From positions 2,056,538 to 2,120,537 of the forward strand of contig NFUV01000001.1 in NCBI GenBank assembly GCA_002127295.1: a stretch of 64,000 bases of DNA, in the 5' to 3' direction. Made by a program: the position numbers and the translations under genes. Source of the DNA: Chitinophagaceae bacterium IBVUCB2 (GTDB taxonomy: Bacteria > Bacteroidota > Bacteroidia > Chitinophagales > Chitinophagaceae). The notes under the pieces were generated by a model. That model made no database searches and was not told where the DNA came from. It was given only the letters and a program-made list of their open reading frames with translations. Position 1 is the stretch's first letter. Every line of letters begins with the position of its first letter. Shown one piece after another: positions 43,124-52,454 of the stretch.

Positions 43124-44986
43124 ATGGTTAGTAACAGGTATCTGTGCCTTCTTATAATTCTTTTTGCGGGGGTTATTCAACCATCCTATGCTCAACCCGC
43201 TTCTCAACCTGAATTTTATTTATATGAAGACAGCAGCAAATCGCTGACTACTGCTGATGCAACAAGATTGTTTCAACAAGGAAAGTTTAGCAAAACAAAT
43301 AACCAGTCATACAATCCGGGATTTACCAAATCAATTTTTTGGCTGGCTTACTCCAATGCTATCGACCGGCCGGCAGATTCTTTACTGCTTGCTATCGGGC
43401 ATCATCATATCAACCGTATTCACTTCTATTATGTAAATGATAGCAGTGCAGCACTGCAATTTATCACCGGGGACTATTTTCCTTTTTCTCAACGCCCCGT
43501 AAATGCCACTGGTTTTTATTTCCCGATAAATAAAAAAGGATTGTACCTGGCGCAAATTGATAAATCAAACGAATCACTTCAATTATCATTTTATCCTGTT
43601 TCAAAAACAGAAGCTCTTGCTGCGGAAACAAAGCAGAAAACTATCATGGCAATATTTACCGGTATGATATTATTACTGGTAATTTTTGGAATTTATCTAT
43701 TATGTATTTCAAGGTCCATCATATATCTCTGGTATATTTTATACATTGGTACCGGCTGGCTTTGGGTATTGTCCAATGCAGGTTTGGGATTTGAATATAT
43801 ATGGCCCAACCAACCCTGGTTTGCCAGCAAGGCAAGACCGGTATTCGCTATTGCACCACTTATTTTTTCTGTATTATTTCTTATAAAGTATATCGGCACA
43901 GTAAAAAGTAAAAGATTACTGTTCGTATTTAAAACAACAAATATCATTTTACTCGCCTGCATCCTTGCCATATTATTATTCAACGAGAATGGTTATCAAA
44001 GTTCCTGGTGGTTATATATCCAGTATTTTATTCCTCTTATCTCTCTTTTATATGTCATAATAATAGTGACTGTACTTATCATTTCCTCCATCCGGGGAAA
44101 CAGGCCGGCCATGTTTTACCTCGCAGGAATTCTTACGTTGATCATCATGGCCCTGATGCAGATCTCTTTTTCATTAGGAAGCCTGGGAAGTTTAAGCAAC
44201 TTTTTCAGTAGTTATGGCTTGGGTTTAGGTTATGTAATGGAAGCCATTATTTTAACGGCAGGTTTGGTGTATCGTTTTAATCAATACCGGTTAGAGAAAG
44301 AAAAATTGCTGATAGAAATGAACAAGCGGCAGGAAGAAAACACACAGATACTGATAGAAGTCCAGCAGTCAGAACGCAGCCAGGTCGCTAATCAATTACA
44401 TGATGTGGCGGGTTCTTTATTATCGGCAGCCAAACTCAACCTCTCTTCCCTTCGGGAAAAAGGGATCATTAATGAAACAGCCAATTTACATGTTGCAAAA
44501 GCAGAAGAAGCCGTTGGCCTTGTTTCAGATATGGTGAGGAATTTAAGCCACGCATTGAGTCCTGTAATGCTGGAAAAAGTAGGGTTTAAAACTTCGTTGG
44601 AAAAAGTGGTAGCCATTGTAAATGCTTCCGGCAAAGTAAACATCCAGTTGTTAACCATAGGATTTGAGCAATATGAAACAGGTCTTGGTAAATATTATAC
44701 GGCATTGTATGGCATAGTATATGAATTACTGAATAATATAGTAAAACACTCCGGTGCCAGGAATGTGCTGGTACAGGTAACAGAAGATGCCGACTGTTTT
44801 TCGTTAATGGTGGAAGATGATGGCATGGGGATCGTACCGGAGATGATGGACGAGAAAAAAACATTGGGAATTAGCGGCATCCGGTCAAAAGTAGATTCGC
44901 TGAAAGGATTAATAGCATTTGATGCAAACAAACCACAGGGCCTGATTGTAACTATTGAAATTCCTATCATTAATAATGAAAACTAA
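43124..44986 (+). CDS. 7TMR-DISM sensor histidine kinase
   Basis: A 620-residue sensor kinase from ATG 43124. It has a signal peptide (~1-25), a periplasmic DISM sensor domain with FYLYEDSSKSLTTADATRLF, and FTKSIFWLAYSNAI. A 7TM region spans ~175-385, a linker follows, then HisKA_3 with His426 in NQLHDVAGSLLSAAKLNLSS and HATPase with N box (LLNNIVKHSGA) and G2 LGISGIRSK. The regulator gene overlaps its end by 11 bases. A 7-2-7 palindrome upstream suggests autoregulation. Confidence 0.92.
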   Translation: MVSNRYLCLLIILFAGVIQPSYAQPASQPEFYLYEDSSKSLTTADATRLFQQGKFSKTNNQSYNPGFTKSIFWLAYSNAIDRPADSLLLAIGHHHINRIHFYYVNDSSAALQFITGDYFPFSQRPVNATGFYFPINKKGLYLAQIDKSNESLQLSFYPVSKTEALAAETKQKTIMAIFTGMILLLVIFGIYLLCISRSIIYLWYILYIGTGWLWVLSNAGLGFEYIWPNQPWFASKARPVFAIAPLIFSVLFLIKYIGTVKSKRLLFVFKTTNIILLACILAILLFNENGYQSSWWLYIQYFIPLISLLYVIIIVTVLIISSIRGNRPAMFYLAGILTLIIMALMQISFSLGSLGSLSNFFSSYGLGLGYVMEAIILTAGLVYRFNQYRLEKEKLLIEMNKRQEENTQILIEVQQSERSQVANQLHDVAGSLLSAAKLNLSSLREKGIINETANLHVAKAEEAVGLVSDMVRNLSHALSPVMLEKVGFKTSLEKVVAIVNASGKVNIQLLTIGFEQYETGLGKYYTALYGIVYELLNNIVKHSGARNVLVQVTEDADCFSLMVEDDGMGIVPEMMDEKKTLGISGIRSKVDSLKGLIAFDANKPQGLIVTIEIPIINNEN

Positions 44987-45611
44987 AATAATACTTGCAG
45001 ATGATCACCAGTATTTGCTGGAAGGGATCAGGGTTATTTTACAGGAGATGCCATCAGTAGAAATTGTGGCAACTGCTCAAAACGGATTTGAGCTGATGGA
45101 TGCTGTTGCCCAACAACAGCCATCCCTTGTATTATTAGATCTGAATATGCCGGGCTATGATGGTTTGCAATGCTTACAAAAAATTAAAACCAATTATCCT
45201 GCTGTGAAGGTATTGGTACTAACCAATTATAACCAGCCCGAACTGGTAGAAGAGGTAAAGAGAATGCAGGCCGACGGCTACCTTGTAAAGAATTCTTCAG
45301 CCACACAATTAAAAGATGCGATCGCTACGATTGTTGACGGTAAAAAACATTTTCCTGCTGCCGTTGAACTTATACCCCTTGCTGATGATTCTTTTTTCTT
45401 TGATGATTTTTTAAAGAAGTACCAGCTTACCAAGCGGGAAGTAGAGATCATTCGGATGATCTGCAAGGAAATGACCACCAAAGAAATTGCCGTACAGCTT
45501 TACTTAAGCGAACTAACGATAAACACCCACCGCAGAAATATTCTCCGCAAACTGGAAGTAAAGAGTGTAGCCGGGTTAATGAATTTTGCCAGGCAGAACC
45601 AGTTGCTGTAA
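44976..45611 (+). CDS. NarL/FixJ-family response regulator
   Basis: Start ATG 44976 gives a 211-residue regulator with a receiver (phospho-acceptor Asp55 in LVLLDLNMPG; acidic Asp9-Asp10) and a C-terminal LuxR HTH (LTKREVEIIRMICKEMTTKE, TINTHRRNILRKLEVKS). It overlaps the kinase by 11 bases, so they are translated together. The matching palindromes at 43055-43070 and 45617-45632 are the best candidates for its operator. Confidence 0.95.
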   Translation: MKTKIILADDHQYLLEGIRVILQEMPSVEIVATAQNGFELMDAVAQQQPSLVLLDLNMPGYDGLQCLQKIKTNYPAVKVLVLTNYNQPELVEEVKRMQADGYLVKNSSATQLKDAIATIVDGKKHFPAAVELIPLADDSFFFDDFLKKYQLTKREVEIIRMICKEMTTKEIAVQLYLSELTINTHRRNILRKLEVKSVAGLMNFARQNQLL

Positions 45612-45616
45612 GTAAA

Positions 45617-45632
45617 TACCTATTAGTAGGTA
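45617..45632. promoter_or_regulatory. 7-2-7 NarL-type palindrome before the 45698 gene
   Basis: TACCTATTAGTAGGTA consists of TACCTAT-TA-GTAGGTA. It has the same outer hexamers and spacing as the site at 43055-43070 and is a good match to inverted NarL heptamers. It lies 5 bases after the regulator stop codon and 66 bases before the next ATG. Confidence 0.6.
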
Positions 45633-45697
45633 TTGTTAACCCCAAGCCAGCCATGTAGCTTAGTACTATCCTTTTATCAAGCAATAAATTTTTAATT

Positions 45698-46150
45698 ATG
45701 AACAAGACATTTCTTGCATTGGTATTTATTAGTATTAGTTGTTTAGCCCAGGCACAACCTGCCGTTGAAAAAATAAACCTTAAAGGCACTGAGTATACTG
45801 TAACCAAACAAATACCAGAGGCACAAAAAGTAATACTGGGTCGTTATGTATATGAGTGGGGGAAGCAAAAAGAAGAACCGATTGTACTACTAAATCCAGA
45901 TGGCACCGGTCTATTTCAACCGCATGATGTACCTGCTATACCAATAGAGTTTTGGCTGGATTGTGATGAGACGGGAAAAGTTCGTAAGCAGGAAGGTGTT
46001 AATGGCCGCTACCAGGTTACTTTATTAATTAAGTACGGTGCCGGCTCCCGCATTTATCCTGCCGGTACTTACGATTTGATGGGTGTAATTGTGGTGCCCG
46101 ATGAAAACTATGCAGTTATTTATGGCGAGAGATTTAAGAAACTAAAATAA
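45698..46150 (+). CDS. Secreted protein of unknown function, 150 aa
   Basis: A signal peptide (1-19, SCLAQAQ) is followed by a single beta-rich domain with no recognised family (GRYVYEWGKQKEEPIVLLNP, QVTLLIKYGAGSRIYPAGTY). It is exported to the periplasm or beyond. Position and the 7-2-7 palindrome in its leader imply control by the adjacent 7TMR kinase and regulator. A clear terminator follows. Confidence 0.8.
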   Translation: MNKTFLALVFISISCLAQAQPAVEKINLKGTEYTVTKQIPEAQKVILGRYVYEWGKQKEEPIVLLNPDGTGLFQPHDVPAIPIEFWLDCDETGKVRKQEGVNGRYQVTLLIKYGAGSRIYPAGTYDLMGVIVVPDENYAVIYGERFKKLK

Positions 46151-46170
46151 ATAAGCGACATCTTGTTGCA

Positions 46171-46196
46171 AAGCAGGCGAGAGCCTGCTTTTTTTA
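46171..46196 (+). terminator. Rho-independent terminator
   Basis: AAGCAGGC (46171-46178) pairs perfectly with GCCTGCTT (46183-46190) around GAGA and runs into TTTTT. It ends the transcript of the 45698 gene. Confidence 0.9.
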
Positions 46197-46278
46197 TGTA
46201 ATTAAATGAATATCTTGTAGTAAGTCCCTGTGCAAGCATTTTACTCCTGCCTTCTACCACTACCAAAACCAACCAACT

Positions 46279-47619
46279 ATGTCAAGCACACAGGCAGCTC
46301 CTGTCAACCAATCGGAAAGAATTATTATTCTCGATTCCTTAAGAGGCATCGCCATCCTGGGAATTTTATTAATGAATATTCCGGGATTTGCATTGCCCGA
46401 AGCAGTATACGACGACCCTTCTGTACTCAACGAATGGGGAACCATCAATTTCAAGACCTGGTATTTTATTAGTTGGTTTATGGAAGGCAGTCAACGGGCC
46501 TTGTTCTCCATGTTATTTGGTGCCGGTATTATTTTATTTATTACCGGCAAAGAAAAAAAGACAGAAGGTCTGTGGCCTGCGGATTATTTTTTTCGCCGCC
46601 AGTTATGGTTACTGGTCTTTGGGTTATTCAATGCATTTATTCTTTTATGGTTCTGGGATATTTTATTTCATTATGCCTGTATCGGTATGATAGCTTTTAC
46701 TTTTCGACGTCTATCGCCAAAAGCCTTGATCATTGGTGCGGTGATTTGTATGTTGCTGCAAACTGCAAGAGAAAATGTGGATGCATACAGGGATCGGAAA
46801 ATGATTTACAAGGGTGAGATGATCGCAAAAATGGACACCACGGTAACGAAACTGACCGACAACCAAAAAGCAGACCTCGGTGCTATGACGGAGTTTAAAG
46901 AAAAAGCAAGCCAGGAAGGAAAGATCAAAAAAATGAATAAGAGCCTGCAGAGTGTACAAGGAAATTATGGTGGGTTTTATGAATACCAGAGTGAAAGGAG
47001 CTTGAGAGGAGAGTTCTTTTACACCTATTTCGGTATCTGGGATATTTTATTATTTATGTTTTTAGGAATGGCTTTTTATAAATCAGGTATTTTAACCGGT
47101 AAAGCCTCTTCTAAAGTTTATTGGGGTTTATTTATCGGCGGACTTGGTCTGGGACTAGTACTTTCCTATTTCCGCCTGCAACCATTGATCGATTATAAGT
47201 TCAATTATTTTGAGTATACAAAAAATGTATCCTTTGAGTTTTATGAAATATCCCGCACTTTCAGGGCCATCGGAATTTTTGGATTGATCATGTTGTTATA
47301 CAAATCAGGTTGGTTCAATTGGTTTTTTGCATTAATGCGGCCCGTGGGTCAAATGGCTTTTACCCACTACCTGATGCAATCTTTATTAGTGGGATTATTT
47401 TTTTATGGAATTGGGTTTGGTTATTTCGGCAAACTTCAACGCCATGAAATATATTATGTAGTGGCAGCCACATGGGCACTGCAAATTATATGGAGTCATA
47501 TCTGGTTAAGGTATTTTCGGTTTGGTCCGTTAGAGTGGGCATGGCGGAGTTTAACCTATTGGAAGCGGCAGCCTTTTAGAAAAGAGAAACAAAATCTAAA
47601 TACAGAAACAATAGTTTAA
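46279..47619 (+). CDS. DUF418-type membrane protein
   Basis: A 446-residue integral membrane protein with an N-terminal RIIILDSLRGIAILGILLMN motif and a C-terminal DUF418-like segment (AFTHYLMQSLLVGLFFYGIG, then RYFRFGPLEWAWRSLTYWKR). About ten hydrophobic helices are seen, plus a soluble helical loop at ~175-235. DUF418 proteins are of unknown activity, with an acyltransferase-like overall architecture. A second, shorter member is at 60718-61971. It begins after a terminator and has its own leader. Confidence 0.9.
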   Translation: MSSTQAAPVNQSERIIILDSLRGIAILGILLMNIPGFALPEAVYDDPSVLNEWGTINFKTWYFISWFMEGSQRALFSMLFGAGIILFITGKEKKTEGLWPADYFFRRQLWLLVFGLFNAFILLWFWDILFHYACIGMIAFTFRRLSPKALIIGAVICMLLQTARENVDAYRDRKMIYKGEMIAKMDTTVTKLTDNQKADLGAMTEFKEKASQEGKIKKMNKSLQSVQGNYGGFYEYQSERSLRGEFFYTYFGIWDILLFMFLGMAFYKSGILTGKASSKVYWGLFIGGLGLGLVLSYFRLQPLIDYKFNYFEYTKNVSFEFYEISRTFRAIGIFGLIMLLYKSGWFNWFFALMRPVGQMAFTHYLMQSLLVGLFFYGIGFGYFGKLQRHEIYYVVAATWALQIIWSHIWLRYFRFGPLEWAWRSLTYWKRQPFRKEKQNLNTETIV

Positions 47620-47673
47620 ATTAGTTGACCCATTGTTTCCACGTAACCAATTCCTCACTTTAAAACGGCTGAA

Positions 47674-49665
47674 ATGAAAAAATTATTGATCATTATTATC
47701 ACTGTGCTATTTGCAATTAACATAACAGCACAAAAAAACTGGAGCCCGGAACAGTTGCTTAAAATAAAAAACATTACGGCTGTAATTCCGTCACCAGATG
47801 CAAGTAAAGTGCTTTATACGGTTCGTGAAGCAGTAATGACAGACGATCGGAGTGAATACGTAAACCAGGTATGGCTATGTAATAGCGACGGAAGCAATTC
47901 AATTCAGCTAACAAAAGGAGATAAAAATTCTTCTAATCCGAAATGGAGTCCTGATGGTAAGTGGATCGCTTTTACTTCTTCCCGAGATACTAAAACAAAT
48001 TTATACATACTGCCTGTTGGTGGAGGTGAAGCGGAAAAATTAACGGATGTAAAATCTGCAGTGGGGAATTATGATTGGAGCCAGGATGGAACAATGATCG
48101 CTTTTACCATGATAGATGCAGCAGATAGCAAAGAAGAGAAAAACAAAAAAGCAAAAGACGATGCGTATTTTATGGACGAAGAGATAAAGCAAAACCGTCT
48201 TTTTGTTGTATGGCTTAATCAAAAAGATACCGCCGGAAAATATGTACAGAAGAAACTAACGAAAGAATATTATAATGTTATTTCTTTTGACTGGAGTCCC
48301 GATGGAAAAACCATTGCCTATAGTCATGGAAAATCGCCGGAGGCAAATGATAATGTGTACAGCGATATTTCTTTGATTGATGTTGAAACGGGCCATATAA
48401 AATCAATCGCAAATACCGGCGCCGGTGAAGCAACTCCATTGTTTAGTCCGGATGGAAAATATATCGCTTATTTTTCCAGTACTTATCCTGTTGATTGGTC
48501 GGGCCCACGCCATGCTAAAATTTATAACATGGCGGATGGCAAAAGCTGGCGGCTAAAAGCAACTCCCGATGAAAATGGCGGATTGCTTGGCTGGACACCC
48601 GATGGAAAAAATGTTTTATGGTCGGAGGCTAACAAAACATTGAACAGTGTGTACCAACTTAGTGTGGATGGAAAATCAATAAGTGAATGGAATAAAGGCT
48701 CAAAAGATTTTTTAGCCGCTTTTACATTAAATACCAGCGCAACTCATATTGCATTTACATTACAAAATCCATCACAGCTACCTGAAGCATATATCAGCCC
48801 ACTTAATAATTTTGCCCCGGTAAAAATTACCAGTCTTAATGCTGCACATCTTGGAAAAGCATTACCAAAAACAGAAGTAATAAAATGGAAAGGAGCGGAC
48901 GGAAAAGAAATTGAAGGATTGCTTACTTACCCAATCAATTATAAAGCCGGTGATAAAGTGCCGTTTATTTTAAATGTACATGGGGGACCTGCCGGAGTAT
49001 TTACACAAACCTGTGTTGCCGCTAACCAGGGCACTTATCCTATTGCGGCTTTTTCAGAAGCAGGCTATGCAGTACTGCGACCGAATCCAAGAGGTTCAAC
49101 CGGCTATGGTGCAGAATTTAGAATGGCCAACCGGGAAGATTGGGGTGGAAAAGATTTTCAAGACCTGATGGCGGGAGTGGATCATGTAATAAAAATGGGA
49201 GTGGCCGATGAAAATAAAATGGGAGTGATGGGATGGAGCTATGGTGGTTTTATGAGTAGCTGGATCGTTGGTCATACCAACCGGTTTAAAGTAGCCTCCA
49301 TTGGTGCGCCGGTAGTTGACCTGTCGCATCAAAATCTGACCGATGATATTGAAGGATTTTTACCTTCTTATTTCAAATCCAATCCCTGGGATGATTGGAG
49401 CAAGTATGATGCGCATTCACCACTACGCTTTGTACAAAATGTAAAAACACCGGTGATGTTGCAGCATGGCGAAGCGGATGCAAGAGTACCATTTAGTAAT
49501 GCCGTAATGTTTTATAATGCATTGCGCAGAAGAGAGGTTCCCGTTAGATTGCTGGCACTACCAAGACAACCACATGGTCCTACCGAGCCAAGAATGGTAT
49601 TAAAGACGATGCAGACCAATTTAGAATGGATGGATAAATATATTGGAGAGAAGAAAGGATTTTAA
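47674..49665 (+). CDS. S9 prolyl-oligopeptidase-family peptidase
   Basis: A 663-residue secreted serine peptidase with a signal peptide (1-20, AINITA). Residues ~25-390 form a TolB/DPP-type beta-propeller with repeated SPDGKWIAFTS motifs. The C-terminal alpha/beta hydrolase contains the catalytic triad Ser522 (GWSYGGFM), Asp602 (GEADARVPF) and His634 (PRQPHGP). It likely removes dipeptides or cleaves small peptides in the periplasm. A beta-lactamase-fold lipoprotein gene follows after 27 bases, likely cotranscribed. Confidence 0.95.
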   Translation: MKKLLIIIITVLFAINITAQKNWSPEQLLKIKNITAVIPSPDASKVLYTVREAVMTDDRSEYVNQVWLCNSDGSNSIQLTKGDKNSSNPKWSPDGKWIAFTSSRDTKTNLYILPVGGGEAEKLTDVKSAVGNYDWSQDGTMIAFTMIDAADSKEEKNKKAKDDAYFMDEEIKQNRLFVVWLNQKDTAGKYVQKKLTKEYYNVISFDWSPDGKTIAYSHGKSPEANDNVYSDISLIDVETGHIKSIANTGAGEATPLFSPDGKYIAYFSSTYPVDWSGPRHAKIYNMADGKSWRLKATPDENGGLLGWTPDGKNVLWSEANKTLNSVYQLSVDGKSISEWNKGSKDFLAAFTLNTSATHIAFTLQNPSQLPEAYISPLNNFAPVKITSLNAAHLGKALPKTEVIKWKGADGKEIEGLLTYPINYKAGDKVPFILNVHGGPAGVFTQTCVAANQGTYPIAAFSEAGYAVLRPNPRGSTGYGAEFRMANREDWGGKDFQDLMAGVDHVIKMGVADENKMGVMGWSYGGFMSSWIVGHTNRFKVASIGAPVVDLSHQNLTDDIEGFLPSYFKSNPWDDWSKYDAHSPLRFVQNVKTPVMLQHGEADARVPFSNAVMFYNALRRREVPVRLLALPRQPHGPTEPRMVLKTMQTNLEWMDKYIGEKKGF

Positions 49666-49692
49666 TTTTATCAGCTGCTGTAATTCATACAT

Positions 49693-51288
49693 ATGAAAAA
49701 AATTTTGTGGTTAGTTTGTGCAGGAAGTTTTCTTGTTTCCTGTGATCAACAGAAGAGACCGGAAAAAGCTATTTCAGTAACATACGATTCATCGTATCAA
49801 TCCGCTGTATTTACAGATGGTGCAAGAGAAGAAAAAATAAAACAGACGTTTGATGTTGTCGATAAAATTTTCCGGGACTATGCAGATTCAAATCATTTGC
49901 CGGGAGTAGCTTACGGTATAGTAGTAGATGGAAAACTTATTTACAAAGGAAATATTGGCTACACGGATATTGAGAAAAAAATTCCCGTTACTTCATCTTC
50001 CCTTTTTCGCATCGCCAGCATGAGTAAAAGTTTTACTTCCATGGCAATATTGAAACTGCGGGATGAAGGCCAATTGAACCTGGACGACCCTGCTTATTTA
50101 TATATTCCCGAATTAAAGAATCTAAAGTATCCAACGGTAGATGCGCCACATATTACCATCCGCCATTTAATGACGCATGGTGCAGGTTTCCCGGAAGACA
50201 ATCCCTGGGGCGACCGGCAATTAGCAGATACAGATAAAGACCTGCTTGAATTAATTGCAAAACAATTGTCATTCTCCAATGCTCCGGGTATTTCGTTTGA
50301 GTATAGCAACTTAGGTTTTGCCCTGCAGGGGATGATCATTACGAATGTGACTGGTATGCCTTACCAGGACTATATCAGGAAAAATATTTTTGAGCCACTG
50401 GGTATGAAAACAACTACCTATGAGTATGGCGAAGTAGCCCCAGATAAATTGGCGCATGGTTACCGCTGGTTAAATAATACATGGAATGAAGAAGAGTTGT
50501 TGCATGATACCAAAGAAGGAAGCTGGGGTGCTATGGGTGCTATGATCTCTTCTATTGATGAATTTGCAAATTACATGGCCTTACATTTATCTGCCTGGCC
50601 GGCAAATAATGCGGCGGATAATGGTCCTGTCAAAAGAAGTTCCGTACGGGAAATGCATCACCCATGGAGATGGAATGGATTTAACCCCAATTATAAATTT
50701 CCGAATGGAAGAACTTGTGCAGTTACAGCGGCGTATTGCTATGGCCTGGGCTGGCTGAAAGATTGCGAGGGCAAAACATATATTGCTCATAGCGGTGGAT
50801 TACCCGGCTTTGGAAGCCAGTGGCGCATTATGCCTGATTATGGAATTGGTATTGTTTCTTTTGCAAACCGAACTTATTCTCCTATGGGATTTGTGAATTT
50901 GCAAGTGTTGGATACAATAATAAAATTAGCGGGACTGAAACCCATGGAATTGCCGGCATCTGGCATTTTAGAGAAGCGGAAAAATGATTTAGTAAAAATT
51001 TTACCGGCTTGGAGCAATGCTCAACAATCTGGCATTTTTGCAGAAAACTTTTTTCCTGACTACCCGATAGATACATTGAAAAAGTATGCAAAGGAAGTAT
51101 ATGATAGAGCCGGAAAAATAATTTCGGTAGGCCCGGTAAAACCAGAGAACCAACTGCGGGGTTCTTTTATTCTTACCGGGGAAAAATCGGATATAGAAAT
51201 ATATTTCACACTCTCCCCTGAAAATCCGCCATTGATCCAGGAATATCGTATCAGGGAATTGTCAAAAGAAAAGAAGACTGTTCAGTAA
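49693..51288 (+). CDS. Beta-lactamase-fold serine hydrolase lipoprotein
   Basis: A 531-residue lipoprotein (lipobox FLVSC, Cys17). It has the active site SMSK (Ser109-Met-Ser-Lys112) and a YSN motif near residue 199 (FEYSNLGFALQG), with a later HSGGLPGFGSQW box. The fold is that of penicillin-binding protein/beta-lactamase family VIII-type hydrolases, which include D-aminopeptidases and esterases; the substrate is unknown. A ~150-residue C-terminal extension is unassigned. It follows the S9 peptidase closely, so a joint role in peptide use is possible. Confidence 0.9.
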   Translation: MKKILWLVCAGSFLVSCDQQKRPEKAISVTYDSSYQSAVFTDGAREEKIKQTFDVVDKIFRDYADSNHLPGVAYGIVVDGKLIYKGNIGYTDIEKKIPVTSSSLFRIASMSKSFTSMAILKLRDEGQLNLDDPAYLYIPELKNLKYPTVDAPHITIRHLMTHGAGFPEDNPWGDRQLADTDKDLLELIAKQLSFSNAPGISFEYSNLGFALQGMIITNVTGMPYQDYIRKNIFEPLGMKTTTYEYGEVAPDKLAHGYRWLNNTWNEEELLHDTKEGSWGAMGAMISSIDEFANYMALHLSAWPANNAADNGPVKRSSVREMHHPWRWNGFNPNYKFPNGRTCAVTAAYCYGLGWLKDCEGKTYIAHSGGLPGFGSQWRIMPDYGIGIVSFANRTYSPMGFVNLQVLDTIIKLAGLKPMELPASGILEKRKNDLVKILPAWSNAQQSGIFAENFFPDYPIDTLKKYAKEVYDRAGKIISVGPVKPENQLRGSFILTGEKSDIEIYFTLSPENPPLIQEYRIRELSKEKKTVQ

Positions 51289-51348
51289 AATAAAAAAGGG
51301 GTAAGAGGCGTTGTAACTTCCATAGTTACTATAGATTAAATTTTATTA

Positions 51349-52413
51349 ATGAAACCTACCCTTCTTCCTGCTGTATTCTTTTTTATAGCCACTACCAGTT
51401 TTTCACAGAAAGAGTTTTTTAGGTCAACACAAAAATTTTCAGCCAGTGAGATGGGGAGTTTTTATTCCTCCGTTACTGTTGACGGAAACTTGCTGCTTTT
51501 TATCGGCGTCGATTATAAGCTCTATGCGTATGATAAAACTAGTGGCGGGCAAAAATGGGTTACACCAATAGGCTATAAAGCAAATACGCAATGTTTTGTA
51601 GCAGATGGAATTGTTTATGCTCCTTATTATAACGACAAATATGAATCAACAGCCACGTTTGAAGCAGCTACCGGAAAATTTATTAAAGTATTACCGTTTG
51701 GCCCATTGCGTACAATACCTGTACTGAAAAACGATGTTTTGTATGGAACGGCTTTATATGAGGCCGGTAGTTTATTCGGATACGATATAAAAAAAGACAG
51801 TGTGCTTTGGTGGAAATTTATTGCACATGGCGTTTCTACACAACCTTATTTTTTTGATAAATACATTATGGCAAATGCAGAAGCAAACAACTGGTTTAAG
51901 ATAAATTATAATGGACAGCTAATCGATACATCCTGCAAGGAGAAGGCAGATATTTTTGTTCAGGATATTCCCTGTATAAAAAAATTCTGTGCATTGACAC
52001 ATGACGGGCTTGAACTTGATGCTGCTTTCTCCAAAAAGATGTTTGATAATGACGAAGAAGCTATCACATCAGAAAATGTATTACGAACGGCCCAACATAG
52101 TTTTGTACTGTACGAAAAAAAATTAACTGTAATTGCTAATAAGCGAAAGCTTTTAACACTGGTAGATCTGTCTTTATTGATCGAAGATTCTATCAAGGAA
52201 AATAATATTGGAATGAGCAAGTTGCTGGCGGCAAGCGATGAAACTGTAACTTTTGTTTACCTCAACCAATTTATAGTATACAACTTCAGGCAAAATAAGG
52301 TTGAAAAAAGGGTTGATCTTTCCTCCCGGGAACCCTACCAATTATTATTGGACAATGATAAGCTTTGGGTGATCTCAAGAAAGGATGGCCTACTTTATGG
52401 ACTCTCTTTCTGA
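51349..52413 (+). CDS. Secreted PQQ-like beta-propeller protein
   Basis: A 354-residue protein with a signal peptide (1-17, ATTSFSQ). The body has propeller-like blades (DGNLLLFIGVDYKLYAYDKT, SGGQKWVTPIGYK, RTIPVLKNDVLYGTAL, ...VLWWKFIAHGV) similar to PQQ/WD-type repeats. No catalytic residues are evident. It might be a periplasmic scaffold. It is preceded by a short leader and no terminator, so it may be read with the 49693 gene. Confidence 0.75.
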   Translation: MKPTLLPAVFFFIATTSFSQKEFFRSTQKFSASEMGSFYSSVTVDGNLLLFIGVDYKLYAYDKTSGGQKWVTPIGYKANTQCFVADGIVYAPYYNDKYESTATFEAATGKFIKVLPFGPLRTIPVLKNDVLYGTALYEAGSLFGYDIKKDSVLWWKFIAHGVSTQPYFFDKYIMANAEANNWFKINYNGQLIDTSCKEKADIFVQDIPCIKKFCALTHDGLELDAAFSKKMFDNDEEAITSENVLRTAQHSFVLYEKKLTVIANKRKLLTLVDLSLLIEDSIKENNIGMSKLLAASDETVTFVYLNQFIVYNFRQNKVEKRVDLSSREPYQLLLDNDKLWVISRKDGLLYGLSF

Positions 52414-52454
52414 TCTGAAGCAAGTGGCGTAACTTTATTTGCACAACTTCCGCT

